Origin: Kiritimatiellia bacterium
GTDB lineage: Bacteria > Verrucomicrobiota > Kiritimatiellia > SLAD01
Length of the DNA stretch: 18,359 bases
Reading direction: 5' to 3'
Assembly (NCBI GenBank): GCA_007128275.1
Contig: SKXR01000071.1
Span: forward strand, 1-18,359
Both the position numbers and the translations under genes were made by a program. Shown piece after piece: positions 6,329-13,932 of the stretch (its first letter is position 1; the number at the start of each line of letters is the position of its first letter). Under the pieces are notes generated by a model. The model was given only the letters and a program-made list of their open reading frames with translations, had not been told where the DNA came from and made no database searches.

Positions 6329-6952
6329 TCATAAACGTTCCGGGAGGTGGAACAGCGGTATCCGCCATTTCCACCAGATCGATAGCCCTCGGATACCGGC
6401 CACCGTGGCCATCCCGATGAGGGCGGCCGGCGTTTCCTCAATTCCGATCACCTTGAACAGGAAGAGATAGAGGACCGCACCGAGTATGGCGGCGGTGGCA
6501 TAGATTTCGCGATCCCGCAGGAGCATGGGGATTTCGGCGCTCAGAATGTCGCGCAGGACGCCGCCCGCCACCCCCGTGATGCAGCCCATCATAACGGCGA
6601 CCACGGGCGACACGCCGAAACCATCGGAGATGCGCGTGCCGCTGATGGTAAAGAGGGCCAGCCCCAGGGCGTCCGCGTACAGCAGCGCCTTTACAGGGGG
6701 GCGATGATACCGCACAAACAGCAGGGTGGCGAGGGCCGCCGCCGTGGCGGAGTAGAGATAGTTCGTGTCGCCGATCCAGAAGACGGGATGCCGGTCCAGC
6801 AAGATGTCGCGGATGGTACCGCCCCCGATCGCCGTGACCTGGGCGATGACGATCACCCCGAAAAAGTCGAAGCCTTTCCGACCCGCCGCTAGCACGCCGC
6901 TGATGGCGAACACCGCCACGCCGATCAGGCTGAGTATGTACAAAACGCTCAA
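6329..6952 (-). CDS. TRIC-type (UPF0126) membrane cation channel protein
   Basis: This 207-residue membrane protein of the bacterial TRIC/UPF0126 family (YadS/YicG-like) has about seven predicted transmembrane segments. Characterised relatives form trimeric monovalent cation channels, although other transport roles have been discussed. The two internal repeats are clear: GVAVFAISGVLAAGRKGFDFFG (12-33) with GGGTIRDIL (43-51), and LFTISGTRISDGFG with AGGVLRDIL. The start is a TTG at 6952 preceded by AAGGA with 5 nt spacing. The N-terminus then aligns with the family's usual start just before IGVAVFAISG. The gene lies 60 bp after the patatin-like gene on the same strand, so it may be the last member of the phoH-ybeY transcript or have its own promoter. 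Confidence 0.9.
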   Translation of the reverse strand: MSVLYILSLIGVAVFAISGVLAAGRKGFDFFGVIVIAQVTAIGGGTIRDILLDRHPVFWIGDTNYLYSATAAALATLLFVRYHRPPVKALLYADALGLALFTISGTRISDGFGVSPVVAVMMGCITGVAGGVLRDILSAEIPMLLRDREIYATAAILGAVLYLFLFKVIGIEETPAALIGMATVAGIRGLSIWWKWRIPLFHLPERL

Positions 6953-7012
6953 AAGTGTCCTTGATGCCGCTGGTGCTGTTCGTGGTGCTCGTGTCAGTGC
7001 CGGGACCGCGAG

Positions 7013-7960
7013 TTAACGGCCCTTCTCCTTGATGATCGCACGCAATTCCGCTTTCAGGTCTTCCTTGGCCCTTTGGGCTTGCTCGTGCACCTCGTCGATC
7101 TTGTTGAATTCAAGTAGCCGGACCCCTTCAATCCGGGTCTCGATGTAGATGTCCGGGGCGCGTTGCTTCATCTTCTCTTTCAGAATCGACGTTTGCATGA
7201 CGCGGATGGCGGCGAACATGGATTTGAACAGGGATAGATCCTCTTCCGGTATGCTCTTGCCAATGACATTGACCGCCACGACCACGTCGCAGTCCTCGAA
7301 GAGGAGATCGTAGGGCACCGGGTTGACGATGCCCCCGTCCACCAGGACGCGGCCATTGATCTGAACGGGCTTGAACAGTCCGGGTACGGCGATGCTGGCC
7401 TGGACGACGGGGAGCAGGTCGCCCGCATCAAAAACGATTTGTTCGCGCGACCAGAGATCGGCGGTAACGACGAGCAGGGGAATCTGCAGGTCCTCAAAAC
7501 GGGAACCCTCGATGGCGTCGCGGAGGTAGGCGATGAACTCGTCGGTATTGATCAGTCCCCCTTCGCCGAGTTCCGGCTCCGCGAAGCGGAACCAGGAGAA
7601 CAGTTGCCCGTCAAACAGGAGCTCGCGCCAGGTATCGCTTTCCTGGACTACGACGTCTTCCACCAGCTTCTTGATGTCTTTCGCGGACTTGCCGGAGGCG
7701 TACAGGGCGCCCATGACGGCGCCGATGCTGGAGCCGGCCATACGGTGGGGGGTGATGCCGAGTTCCTCGAATGCTTCGAGAATGGCGATATGCGCCAAGC
7801 CGTTTGCGCCGCCGGCGCCGAGGGCCAGCCCGATCTTCAGGTCGGTGTCCAGCGGGTCCGCGTTAGTACCTGTATCGCCTTCGGCCGGCCGGCCACTGAC
7901 GCCCGACGCCAGGCTGATCCCCAGGATCACCGTCATCAACAAGGGCGGCAAGTGCTTCAT
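7013..7960 (-). CDS. Patatin-like phospholipase family protein (RssA-like)
   Basis: This is a serine acyl hydrolase of the patatin fold, 315 residues. All three signatures are present: the glycine-rich oxyanion-hole region ALGAGGANGLAHIAIL (46-61), the nucleophile elbow GSSIG with Ser78, and the DGG motif VLVDGGIVNPVP with Asp208, giving a Ser78-Asp208 catalytic dyad. Residues 1-23 look like a signal peptide (MKHLPPLLMTVILGISLASG, then VSG) without a lipobox cysteine, so the protein is probably periplasmic or outer-membrane facing rather than cytosolic. Substrate is unknown; phospholipids are the usual guess. Its ATG overlaps the corC-like stop by 4 bp (ATGA), implying coupled translation. 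This placement after ybeY and corC is not part of the common core order. Confidence 0.92.
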   Translation of the reverse strand: MKHLPPLLMTVILGISLASGVSGRPAEGDTGTNADPLDTDLKIGLALGAGGANGLAHIAILEAFEELGITPHRMAGSSIGAVMGALYASGKSAKDIKKLVEDVVVQESDTWRELLFDGQLFSWFRFAEPELGEGGLINTDEFIAYLRDAIEGSRFEDLQIPLLVVTADLWSREQIVFDAGDLLPVVQASIAVPGLFKPVQINGRVLVDGGIVNPVPYDLLFEDCDVVVAVNVIGKSIPEEDLSLFKSMFAAIRVMQTSILKEKMKQRAPDIYIETRIEGVRLLEFNKIDEVHEQAQRAKEDLKAELRAIIKEKGR

Positions 7961-9222
7961 GAGGTCTCCGATCCCGGTTTCTTAATGATGCGCACGTTTA
8001 CGATCCGGTGCGGAACGGCGGCTTGGATGCGGATTTCGAAATTGTTGCGCTCGATGCATTCACCGGGACGGGGAATTTGGCCGAGTTCATGAAAGATATA
8101 GCCCCCGATGGAATCGTATTCGTCGTCTTCCGGGATGGCCATGCCGAGGGCCTCGTTGACTTCATGTACCGGTTCACGCGCGTCGACCAGCCAGGACCCG
8201 TCCGCCAGCGATTGTATCTTGACCTCGGCGGCATCGTATTCATCATGAATTTCGCCCACCAACTCCTCGATGATGTCTTCCATGGAAACGAGGCCGGCGG
8301 TGCCCCCGTACTCGTCCACGACGAGCGCCAATTGCGCGCGCGCGGTGCGCAGGAGACGGAACAGGTCGTCGATGGGCATGGTTTCCGGGACAAAGGTGAC
8401 CTTGTTACAGAGCGAGGCGATGGGTTCGTCGCCTTTGCCTTCGCTGAGGGAGCGAAGCAGGTCTTTTACGTGGACCACCCCCCGCACGTCGTCGAGGCTT
8501 TCGGCATAGACGGGGAATCGGGAGAAGGCCGCCTTCTTGGATTTCTCAACGCATGTGGCAATGGTGGCGGCATGTTCGAAGGCCACGATGTCGACACGGT
8601 GCGCCATGATTTCGCGCGTGACGGTTTCTCCGAATTCCAGCACGCTGCGAATCATTTCCCGTTCGGTATCCTCCAAGTCGTCGGCGTCGGCGTGATCCAC
8701 GAGGGAAATGATTTCATCTTCGGAGGAGGGTCGGTTGGCGTCGGACGATTGGGCGAGGAGTGATTTGATAAGCAACCGCTGTACTCCCGCCACGGCGACG
8801 GCGACGGGGTACAGGATGGTGGTAAGGATCACGACGAGAGGGAGAAACGTGATGGCGATGCGGTCCGCATAGCTTTCAGCGAGTGCTACTGGCACGACAC
8901 GCACAAAGAAGACCACGGCCATAATCAATAGACCGATACGCACGACCGTGATACCGGGCGACGGATGAGAGAGGACGGGCAGCCATGCCGCGAGGGCGAG
9001 CACCAGCAGGGCGATCCAGAGTACAAGTAGTCCCGCGCAGAATCGGGGCCAATGGCGGGTCCACGGGGCAAACCGCGCCGCCGAGGGATATTTTTCCATG
9101 AATCGCGGCACGCCGGCATCGCCGGCCAGTCGAAAGGCCAGATGCAGCGTGGAGAGGAAGGAGGCGGCGAACAAGGCAAGCGCGCCGTAAAGCAGGGTCA
9201 GGGATAAGGCAGGTTCAGGCAT
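7957..9222 (-). CDS. CorC/HlyC-type CBS-pair membrane protein with divergent DUF21 region
   Basis: This is a 421-residue integral membrane protein. Four hydrophobic segments (about 8-32, 60-84, 90-112 and 125-150) correspond to a DUF21/CNNM transmembrane domain. They are followed by a CBS pair (about 200-325; note VTREIMAHRVDIVAF and VVDEYGGTAGLVSMEDIIEELVG) and a CorC_HlyC domain (about 335-415, with DDEYDSIGGYIFHELGQIP). Characterised family members act in Mg2+ or Co2+ efflux and often bind adenine nucleotides at the CBS pair. The TM region is unusual: where typical DUF21 reads like FFSGSETAL, this protein has FLSTLHLAF (22-30), losing the conserved Glu. Ion transport is therefore uncertain. 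It starts 6 bp after ybeY, without an obvious Shine-Dalgarno, and overlaps the patatin-like gene. Confidence 0.88.
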   Translation of the reverse strand: MPEPALSLTLLYGALALFAASFLSTLHLAFRLAGDAGVPRFMEKYPSAARFAPWTRHWPRFCAGLLVLWIALLVLALAAWLPVLSHPSPGITVVRIGLLIMAVVFFVRVVPVALAESYADRIAITFLPLVVILTTILYPVAVAVAGVQRLLIKSLLAQSSDANRPSSEDEIISLVDHADADDLEDTEREMIRSVLEFGETVTREIMAHRVDIVAFEHAATIATCVEKSKKAAFSRFPVYAESLDDVRGVVHVKDLLRSLSEGKGDEPIASLCNKVTFVPETMPIDDLFRLLRTARAQLALVVDEYGGTAGLVSMEDIIEELVGEIHDEYDAAEVKIQSLADGSWLVDAREPVHEVNEALGMAIPEDDEYDSIGGYIFHELGQIPRPGECIERNNFEIRIQAAVPHRIVNVRIIKKPGSETS

Positions 9223-9228
9223 GGGGGA

Positions 9229-9705
9229 TTAATCGGGTTGCACGGTCAGGGCCTCAATCAGGCCGGCGGCGGCCGCCGCCTTCAGCCAGCCTCGCTCAAT
9301 ACGGCGCATGCGGGTCCGCAGCTCCGGGGTATGATCCTCCGCACCGGTGAGATGGTGACAACCGTGTGCGATGTAAAGAGCCAGTTCTTTGGTGACGCCT
9401 TGATAACGGGGGCCCACGCGCGCGGCCCGTTCGACATTAACGATGACTTCGCCCGTATGGCCGCCGGAATCGCCGGGCGACGGCGGATAGGCAAAGCTGA
9501 TTACGTCCGTGGGGCGGGGAGATCCCAAGTGGGCTTCGTGCACATGGGCGATGCCCCGATCATCCATTAACACGAGTGAAAGTTCATCCCAGATCATGGT
9601 CGCATCAAGTGCCTGTACCTGTTGCATGATCCACCGCGCGTACGCTTTCAGGGGCGGTTTCGGGACCCGGACCGTTCTCTGTTGGTTGCTGATTTCGATC
9701 TTCAT
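9229..9705 (-). CDS. ybeY: Endoribonuclease YbeY (rRNA maturation factor)
   Basis: This is a single-strand-specific metallo-endoribonuclease that matures the 16S rRNA 3' end and takes part in ribosome quality control. The diagnostic histidine motif is HGCHHLTGAEDH (114-125), with His114 and His118 as metal ligands. Aligned without gaps, the third ligand position holds Asp124 and is followed by His125, a variant of the common GYDH ending. PTDVISF (65-71) and GEVIVN (85-90) are also typical. An ATG 24 bp upstream (9729) is possible, but the family N-terminus fits MKIEISNQQ at 9705, giving 158 residues. The start lies within pgpH, overlapping its 3' end by 101 bp in another frame, so translation is probably coupled. 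The phoH-pgpH-ybeY-corC order supports the call. Confidence 0.93.
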   Translation of the reverse strand: MKIEISNQQRTVRVPKPPLKAYARWIMQQVQALDATMIWDELSLVLMDDRGIAHVHEAHLGSPRPTDVISFAYPPSPGDSGGHTGEVIVNVERAARVGPRYQGVTKELALYIAHGCHHLTGAEDHTPELRTRMRRIERGWLKAAAAAGLIEALTVQPD

Positions 9706-11959
9706 CTTTTGGGTAAGGCACTCTTCCATGCAGCATATTCGTCAGGGTGAAAATGAACGATCGTTTAATGGCTTTTAATTCGGCAAAGGTCAATTCGCAA
9801 TCGTCCAGTTGGTTGTCGTGAAGTCGCGATTCAATGATGTCGTTGACGAGGCTGTCGATACGGCTTGGCGTGGGTTTTTCCATGGAGCGCGATGCGGCTT
9901 CCACGCTATCGGCCAGCAGGAGAATGCCCATTTCCGGCGTCATCGGCTTCGGGCCGGGGTACCGGTAATCGACGTCGCTCACTTCCCGTCCGTTACCGCT
10001 GGCGCTACTCTGTTCTTCGCTTTGGACACGTGCCCTGTGGTAGAAATACGCGACCAAACTGGTCCCATGATGTTGTTCAATGGCTTCGATGATCGGCTTG
10101 GGCAGTTTGGCGCGGCGGGCCATGCCCACGCCCTCCTTCACGTGGGAGATGATGACCAACGTGCTCATGCTCGGGGTCAGGTCATCGTGCGGATTCTCAC
10201 GGAATTGGGTGTTCTCCACGAAGAACTCGGGTTTGGTCAGTTTCCCGATATCGTGGAAATATGCGCAGACCCTTACCAGTAAGGCGTTGGCTCCTATTTC
10301 CGAAGCGGCGGACTGGGCAAGATTGGCCACCATCAGGCTGTGATGATAGGTCCCGGGCGCCTCCATGGCCAGTCGTTGCAGGAGCGGATGGCCCATATCG
10401 GAGAGTTCCAGCAAGGTGATGTCGGTGGTAATGTCGAAAAGGGATTCGAACATCGGCAAAAACATCAACGCGAGCAGGGCTGTCAGCAGGCCGGTCAAGA
10501 GCGCAATGAAGGACTGCAAGAGAATGAGTTCGGGCGGCAGTTGGCTGAGGACCGCCAGGCTCAGGCAGTACAGCATTTGGGATAAGCCGATCCAAAGACC
10601 GATTCTCAGCATGCGTGACCGTTTCCGAATGTTCCGCGCGGTATGTGCGACGATGATCGTAACCAGAAGGCCCATGGCAAAGATGGAAAAACTGTTGTCG
10701 AACATCACCGCGGCGGTGAAGCTGGTCCAGACGCCGATCACGACGGCAGTGGCCGGGCCGATGAGAATGGTGGTGAGGATGGGGGCGAAGGCCAGTGGCA
10801 ACATGAATTCCACCAGCGAAGAAGGCAGGAATTGCGTGGTGTTGGCCAGGTAAAGAAGGCCCTTGACGGGTAGAAGCGTGAGCAGTGCAAGAATGACAAG
10901 GAGCGTGACGCGGGAAGGGGACTGCACGATATCCGGCCGCACAATTTGCAACAGCCCGCAACAGATCACCAAGGCAAAGAGCAACAAGGCGGACCGGCCG
11001 ATCCCTTGCAGGCGCCGGTCCCCGGGCGTTTGAAGTTCGTTCAAGCGTCGCTGGTGTGATCGCCAATCCTCAAGTTGCTGTGGTGTGACGCGATCGCCTT
11101 GATTGATCAATGTGGCGCCCGCACGAACGTGTTTATGGACGGGTTCGACGCGGCGCTGCACCTGTTGGCGCATGGCTTCGGTTGCGGCCGCATCGTACAT
11201 TAGGTTGGGTTGAATCCATGCACGGATCAGGCTGTGCAGGGGGCGTTCCGCGACAGCCAGATGCTCCGTTTGACTGCGTATCCGTGTGATGACCGCCCGC
11301 GTGGCTTCTTCCGGGGTATAGAGCTCGTCGATATCCACGGGGGTCCGATGGGTATTCTCGTCGACTCGAATCGATATGCTGCCCTTTGGCGCCACGCCAT
11401 GAAAACGACTTTCCCGTTCGGAGGCGGATACAATGCCGTGCAGCCAGACCCCTTGCAGCGCATTGCGAATGGCGTTTCTCACGGTTTCCTCGTCGTCTTC
11501 GGGCGCCAGCGTCAGGGCCTCTGCGACGCGCAAGGTAATCCCGGACACGCTGATCGTGTCGGGCGGCATTTCCGCCGTGGTTAACTTCCGCAATTCCTTC
11601 AGGCGGTCAAACAGTTGGTCTGAAGCGCGGAACGCGGATTGCAAGGGCGCTTGGCTAATGGTGAACACCGGCAGGACGGTTTCGGCTTGCTGGCGTCGAC
11701 TCAGTTCGGTGGCGGCGATATCCAGCGCTTCAAAATCCACCTGGGCCAATACCGTGGCGGGCGCCCGCTGACCTTCCGAAAGCGGCGCATGAATGAGGCC
11801 TTCGCCGAGGTTGAGCAGCGCCACGACCGACACCCAGAGAATGCCCGCCAGGATGAGGGGCGGAATATAGCTGGACGCGGCGGGCACCGCGCGCGCGCCG
11901 GTGAGATGCGCATGAATTCGCGCGCGTTTATCGCGTGGTTGTAACTTTCCAAATGGCAT
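9605..11959 (-). CDS. pgpH: 7TM-HD domain phosphodiesterase (PgpH/YqfF family)
   Basis: This is a 784-residue membrane phosphodiesterase; characterised relatives hydrolyse cyclic di-AMP. The order is: a cytoplasmic lead, TM1 (about 31-51), an extracytoplasmic 7TMR-HDED region (about 55-315), a bundle of further TM segments (about 322-505), and a cytoplasmic HD domain (about 515-740). The metal and phosphate site is complete: His540 in GTYHHSLMVANLA, His569-Asp570 in YFHDIGK, His606 in ISHVKEG, His630/631 in IEQHHGTS, and Asp684 in LLADSVEAA. AAGGAG about 7 nt before the ATG at 11959 supports the start. It begins 24 bp after phoH. Beyond the usual end (HGRVPYP) the protein carries a Pro/Glu-rich tail of about 34 residues, all encoded in the overlap with ybeY. 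No cyclic di-AMP synthase gene is visible here. Confidence 0.93.
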   Translation of the reverse strand: MPFGKLQPRDKRARIHAHLTGARAVPAASSYIPPLILAGILWVSVVALLNLGEGLIHAPLSEGQRAPATVLAQVDFEALDIAATELSRRQQAETVLPVFTISQAPLQSAFRASDQLFDRLKELRKLTTAEMPPDTISVSGITLRVAEALTLAPEDDEETVRNAIRNALQGVWLHGIVSASERESRFHGVAPKGSISIRVDENTHRTPVDIDELYTPEEATRAVITRIRSQTEHLAVAERPLHSLIRAWIQPNLMYDAAATEAMRQQVQRRVEPVHKHVRAGATLINQGDRVTPQQLEDWRSHQRRLNELQTPGDRRLQGIGRSALLLFALVICCGLLQIVRPDIVQSPSRVTLLVILALLTLLPVKGLLYLANTTQFLPSSLVEFMLPLAFAPILTTILIGPATAVVIGVWTSFTAAVMFDNSFSIFAMGLLVTIIVAHTARNIRKRSRMLRIGLWIGLSQMLYCLSLAVLSQLPPELILLQSFIALLTGLLTALLALMFLPMFESLFDITTDITLLELSDMGHPLLQRLAMEAPGTYHHSLMVANLAQSAASEIGANALLVRVCAYFHDIGKLTKPEFFVENTQFRENPHDDLTPSMSTLVIISHVKEGVGMARRAKLPKPIIEAIEQHHGTSLVAYFYHRARVQSEEQSSASGNGREVSDVDYRYPGPKPMTPEMGILLLADSVEAASRSMEKPTPSRIDSLVNDIIESRLHDNQLDDCELTFAELKAIKRSFIFTLTNMLHGRVPYPKDEDRNQQPTENGPGPETAPESVRAVDHATGTGT

Positions 11960-11983
11960 AAACAGCTCCTTGACGCAATGGCC

Positions 11984-13006
11984 CTAGGGCGAGACTGCGG
12001 GCTTCCGCTGCGCCGCGTCATGAATGGCTTGTTCCAAGCGCTTCCCGTTTTCCGGATCGTGCCGTGTTTCCCGATACGCCTGGATAATCTTCTGTACCAG
12101 CGCGTGGCGCACCACGTCATCATCGCTCATTTCCACCAAGGCGATGCCTTCCACGCGGCTCAGCGTTTGTTTGGCCTCCAGCAAGCCGCTCTGCTTGCTG
12201 GAAGGTAGATCGACTTGTGTCAGATCCCCGGTGATGACGCATTTTGAATCGAATCCCATCCGGGTTAGAAACATCAGCATCTGTTCGCGGGTGGTATTCT
12301 GGGCTTCATCCAGGATGATGAATGAATGGTTCAGCGTGCGGCCTCGCATATAGGCCAAGGGCGCGACCTCGATGACGCCGCGTTCCACGTTCTTTTCAAT
12401 GTCTTCGGGGGGCATCATGTCGTACAGCGCGTCGTAGAGGGGGCGGAGATACGGCAGCACCTTCTGCTGAATATCGCCGGGTAGAAAGCCGAGTGCTTCT
12501 CCGGCTTCAATAGCGGGCCGCGTGAGGATGATGCGGCTCACCTCGTTCCTGACCAGCGCCGATACGGCCATGGCCATCGCCAGATAGGTCTTCCCCGTTC
12601 CCGCAGGACCCAGGCCGAAGGTGATATCGTTCTTGCGGATCGAATCCACATACAGGCGATGGCCGAAAGTCCGCGGGAAGATCGGCGACTTGCCCGTCGC
12701 CACTTCGATACGCGACTGGTACAACCCGTCCAAGTCTTGCTCACGACCCGCCAACACCTGTTGCATGGTATAGATAATCCCGTGTTCCTTCAGGATGACG
12801 CCCTGGTCGCGGGCATGGCGCAGGAGGTCGAAGAACCGTACGGCCTGCGCGACCGGTTCCGGTTCTCCGAGCACGCGGAGCCAAGTGTCACGGGCGGTCA
12901 GGCGGACGTCAAAGGCGGATTCGATTCGTTTCAGAATCTCGACTTGATTGCCCGTGATGTCCTGCGCTTCGCGCGCATTGGCAAAGTGAATGGTCTCTTC
13001 TTTCAT
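11984..13006 (-). CDS. phoH: PhoH-like ATPase (YbeZ type)
   Basis: This is a cytoplasmic P-loop NTPase of the PhoH/YbeZ family, 340 residues. The Walker A is GPAGTGKT (133-140) and the Walker B FIILDEAQN (229-237, Asp233-Glu234). The family block LTRPAIEAGEALGFLPGD (161-178) and the sensor-like ITGDLTQVDLP are intact. The N-terminal ~100 residues match the KH-like/lead region of this family. YbeZ is thought to work with YbeY as an RNA-associated ATPase or helicase, and the gene stands two places upstream of ybeY in the same direction. No good Shine-Dalgarno precedes the ATG at 13006. A 163-bp gap separates it from the DUF2062 gene, making this the likely first gene of the transcript, although I could not find a convincing promoter there. 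Confidence 0.94.
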   Translation of the reverse strand: MKEETIHFANAREAQDITGNQVEILKRIESAFDVRLTARDTWLRVLGEPEPVAQAVRFFDLLRHARDQGVILKEHGIIYTMQQVLAGREQDLDGLYQSRIEVATGKSPIFPRTFGHRLYVDSIRKNDITFGLGPAGTGKTYLAMAMAVSALVRNEVSRIILTRPAIEAGEALGFLPGDIQQKVLPYLRPLYDALYDMMPPEDIEKNVERGVIEVAPLAYMRGRTLNHSFIILDEAQNTTREQMLMFLTRMGFDSKCVITGDLTQVDLPSSKQSGLLEAKQTLSRVEGIALVEMSDDDVVRHALVQKIIQAYRETRHDPENGKRLEQAIHDAAQRKPAVSP

Positions 13007-13168
13007 CTGAAATCAGGAGACGGCAGGGGAACGCCTGCGCCCGGTGGGCGCAAGTGCATGCAAGGTCGTCACGTTCGACGATGTCAAGGAAGTTATGTGC
13101 ATGTCCATCTGTGGTTCACTCATGATGGGGATAATATAGCGCGGGGAAAGGGGTCTGTACAGTGTGGA

Positions 13169-13192
13169 ATCAGGGAGTGTCTTGACCCTGAT
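13169..13192. repeat. Inverted repeat over the DUF2062 stop codon
   Basis: ATCAGGG (13169-13175) and CCCTGAT (13186-13192) are exact inverse complements with a 10-nt loop. The stop codon of the DUF2062 gene lies in the outer arm. No T-run follows on the minus strand, so this is at best a weak, non-canonical end signal. Confidence 0.35.
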
Positions 13193-13793
13193 CCTTTTCG
13201 TGTCCGCCGTGGCGCAGTTTGGGGAAATGAAAGCGGCGACGTCTCATTTGTCTTTTCGTTTCGCGGTGTGCGCGAAAACGGCGGACAAACCATAAGGTTA
13301 GCGGATAGGAGGCCATCGCGCAGAGCCCGCCGACCAGCAGCCCGCCGATCGTCATGGGAATGATGATGTCGCCGCTGATGGACATGGCTTCCGCAAATCG
13401 GGAAGGGATATCAAAGGCGTCATAGTCGTCCATGCGTCGGACAAGGTTGGTGAGTTGGCGGCGAACATGGTTGACCGAAGGTCCGTCCACGAACCACGTG
13501 CCGATCTGGTAGGTGAACGCGTAAATCGGCGTCATGGTGACGGGGGTGGTGATCCAAATCGGGATCAGGGCGGCGGCACGGCTGACTTTGAAGGCCGTGG
13601 CGATGAAGTAGGAGAGCAGAATCTGAATTCCGATGGTCGGGGTAAAGGCGATCAGGAAACCGATAGCAAATCCGCCGGCAATATCTTCCGGTGAACCGTG
13701 TTTGGAGATAAACGGTTTGACCCATTTGCGCCATCGCATGGCCCAATGCGCGCGTTTTGCAAGGGGTTGTGGTTTGCTCTGTGGTGTTGTCAT
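13170..13793 (-). CDS. DUF2062 domain membrane protein
   Basis: This 207-residue inner membrane protein carries a DUF2062 domain. The family pattern is seen in SPEDIAGGFAIGFLIAFTP (34-52), the GIQILLSYFIATAFKVSRAA stretch, and the ITTPVTMTPIYAFTYQIGTWF block, followed by a further hydrophobic hairpin around residues 143-170. Both ends are strongly basic (RWRKWVKPF near the start; an Arg-rich stretch RRFRAHRETKRQMRRRR near the end), consistent with cytoplasmic termini. No enzymatic role is established for the family. DUF2062 is sometimes fused to glycosyltransferases or found near envelope genes. It is transcribed away from the C39 operon across a 139-bp divergent gap. The ATG at 13793 has AAAAGG directly abutting it, too close for a normal Shine-Dalgarno. 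Confidence 0.85.
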   Translation of the reverse strand: MTTPQSKPQPLAKRAHWAMRWRKWVKPFISKHGSPEDIAGGFAIGFLIAFTPTIGIQILLSYFIATAFKVSRAAALIPIWITTPVTMTPIYAFTYQIGTWFVDGPSVNHVRRQLTNLVRRMDDYDAFDIPSRFAEAMSISGDIIIPMTIGGLLVGGLCAMASYPLTLWFVRRFRAHRETKRQMRRRRFHFPKLRHGGHEKDQGQDTP

Positions 13794-13831
13794 CCTTTTC
13801 TCATATGGGGCCGGAAGGGCAGTTCCAGCAT

Positions 13832-13860
13832 ACTATAATTGGAGGGCGGGGCGTCGTCCA
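13832..13860 (-). promoter_or_regulatory. Candidate promoter for the DUF2062 gene, overlapping a plus-strand TATAAT
   Basis: On the minus strand TGGACG (13855-13860) and TATAGT (13832-13837) are 17 bp apart, each matching 4-5 of 6 consensus bases. The leader to the ATG at 13793 would be about 30-35 nt. On the plus strand a perfect TATAAT sits at 13834-13839, overlapping the same bases, but without a recognisable -35 box. A bidirectional promoter serving both DUF2062 and the C39 operon is possible. Confidence 0.35.
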
Positions 13861-13932
13861 TCGGGAAACCGCATCGACCAACGGTCTTGGAATCCCCTAT
13901 ACGGCCAAGGCGGTACCCGCTATTAATCTCGT

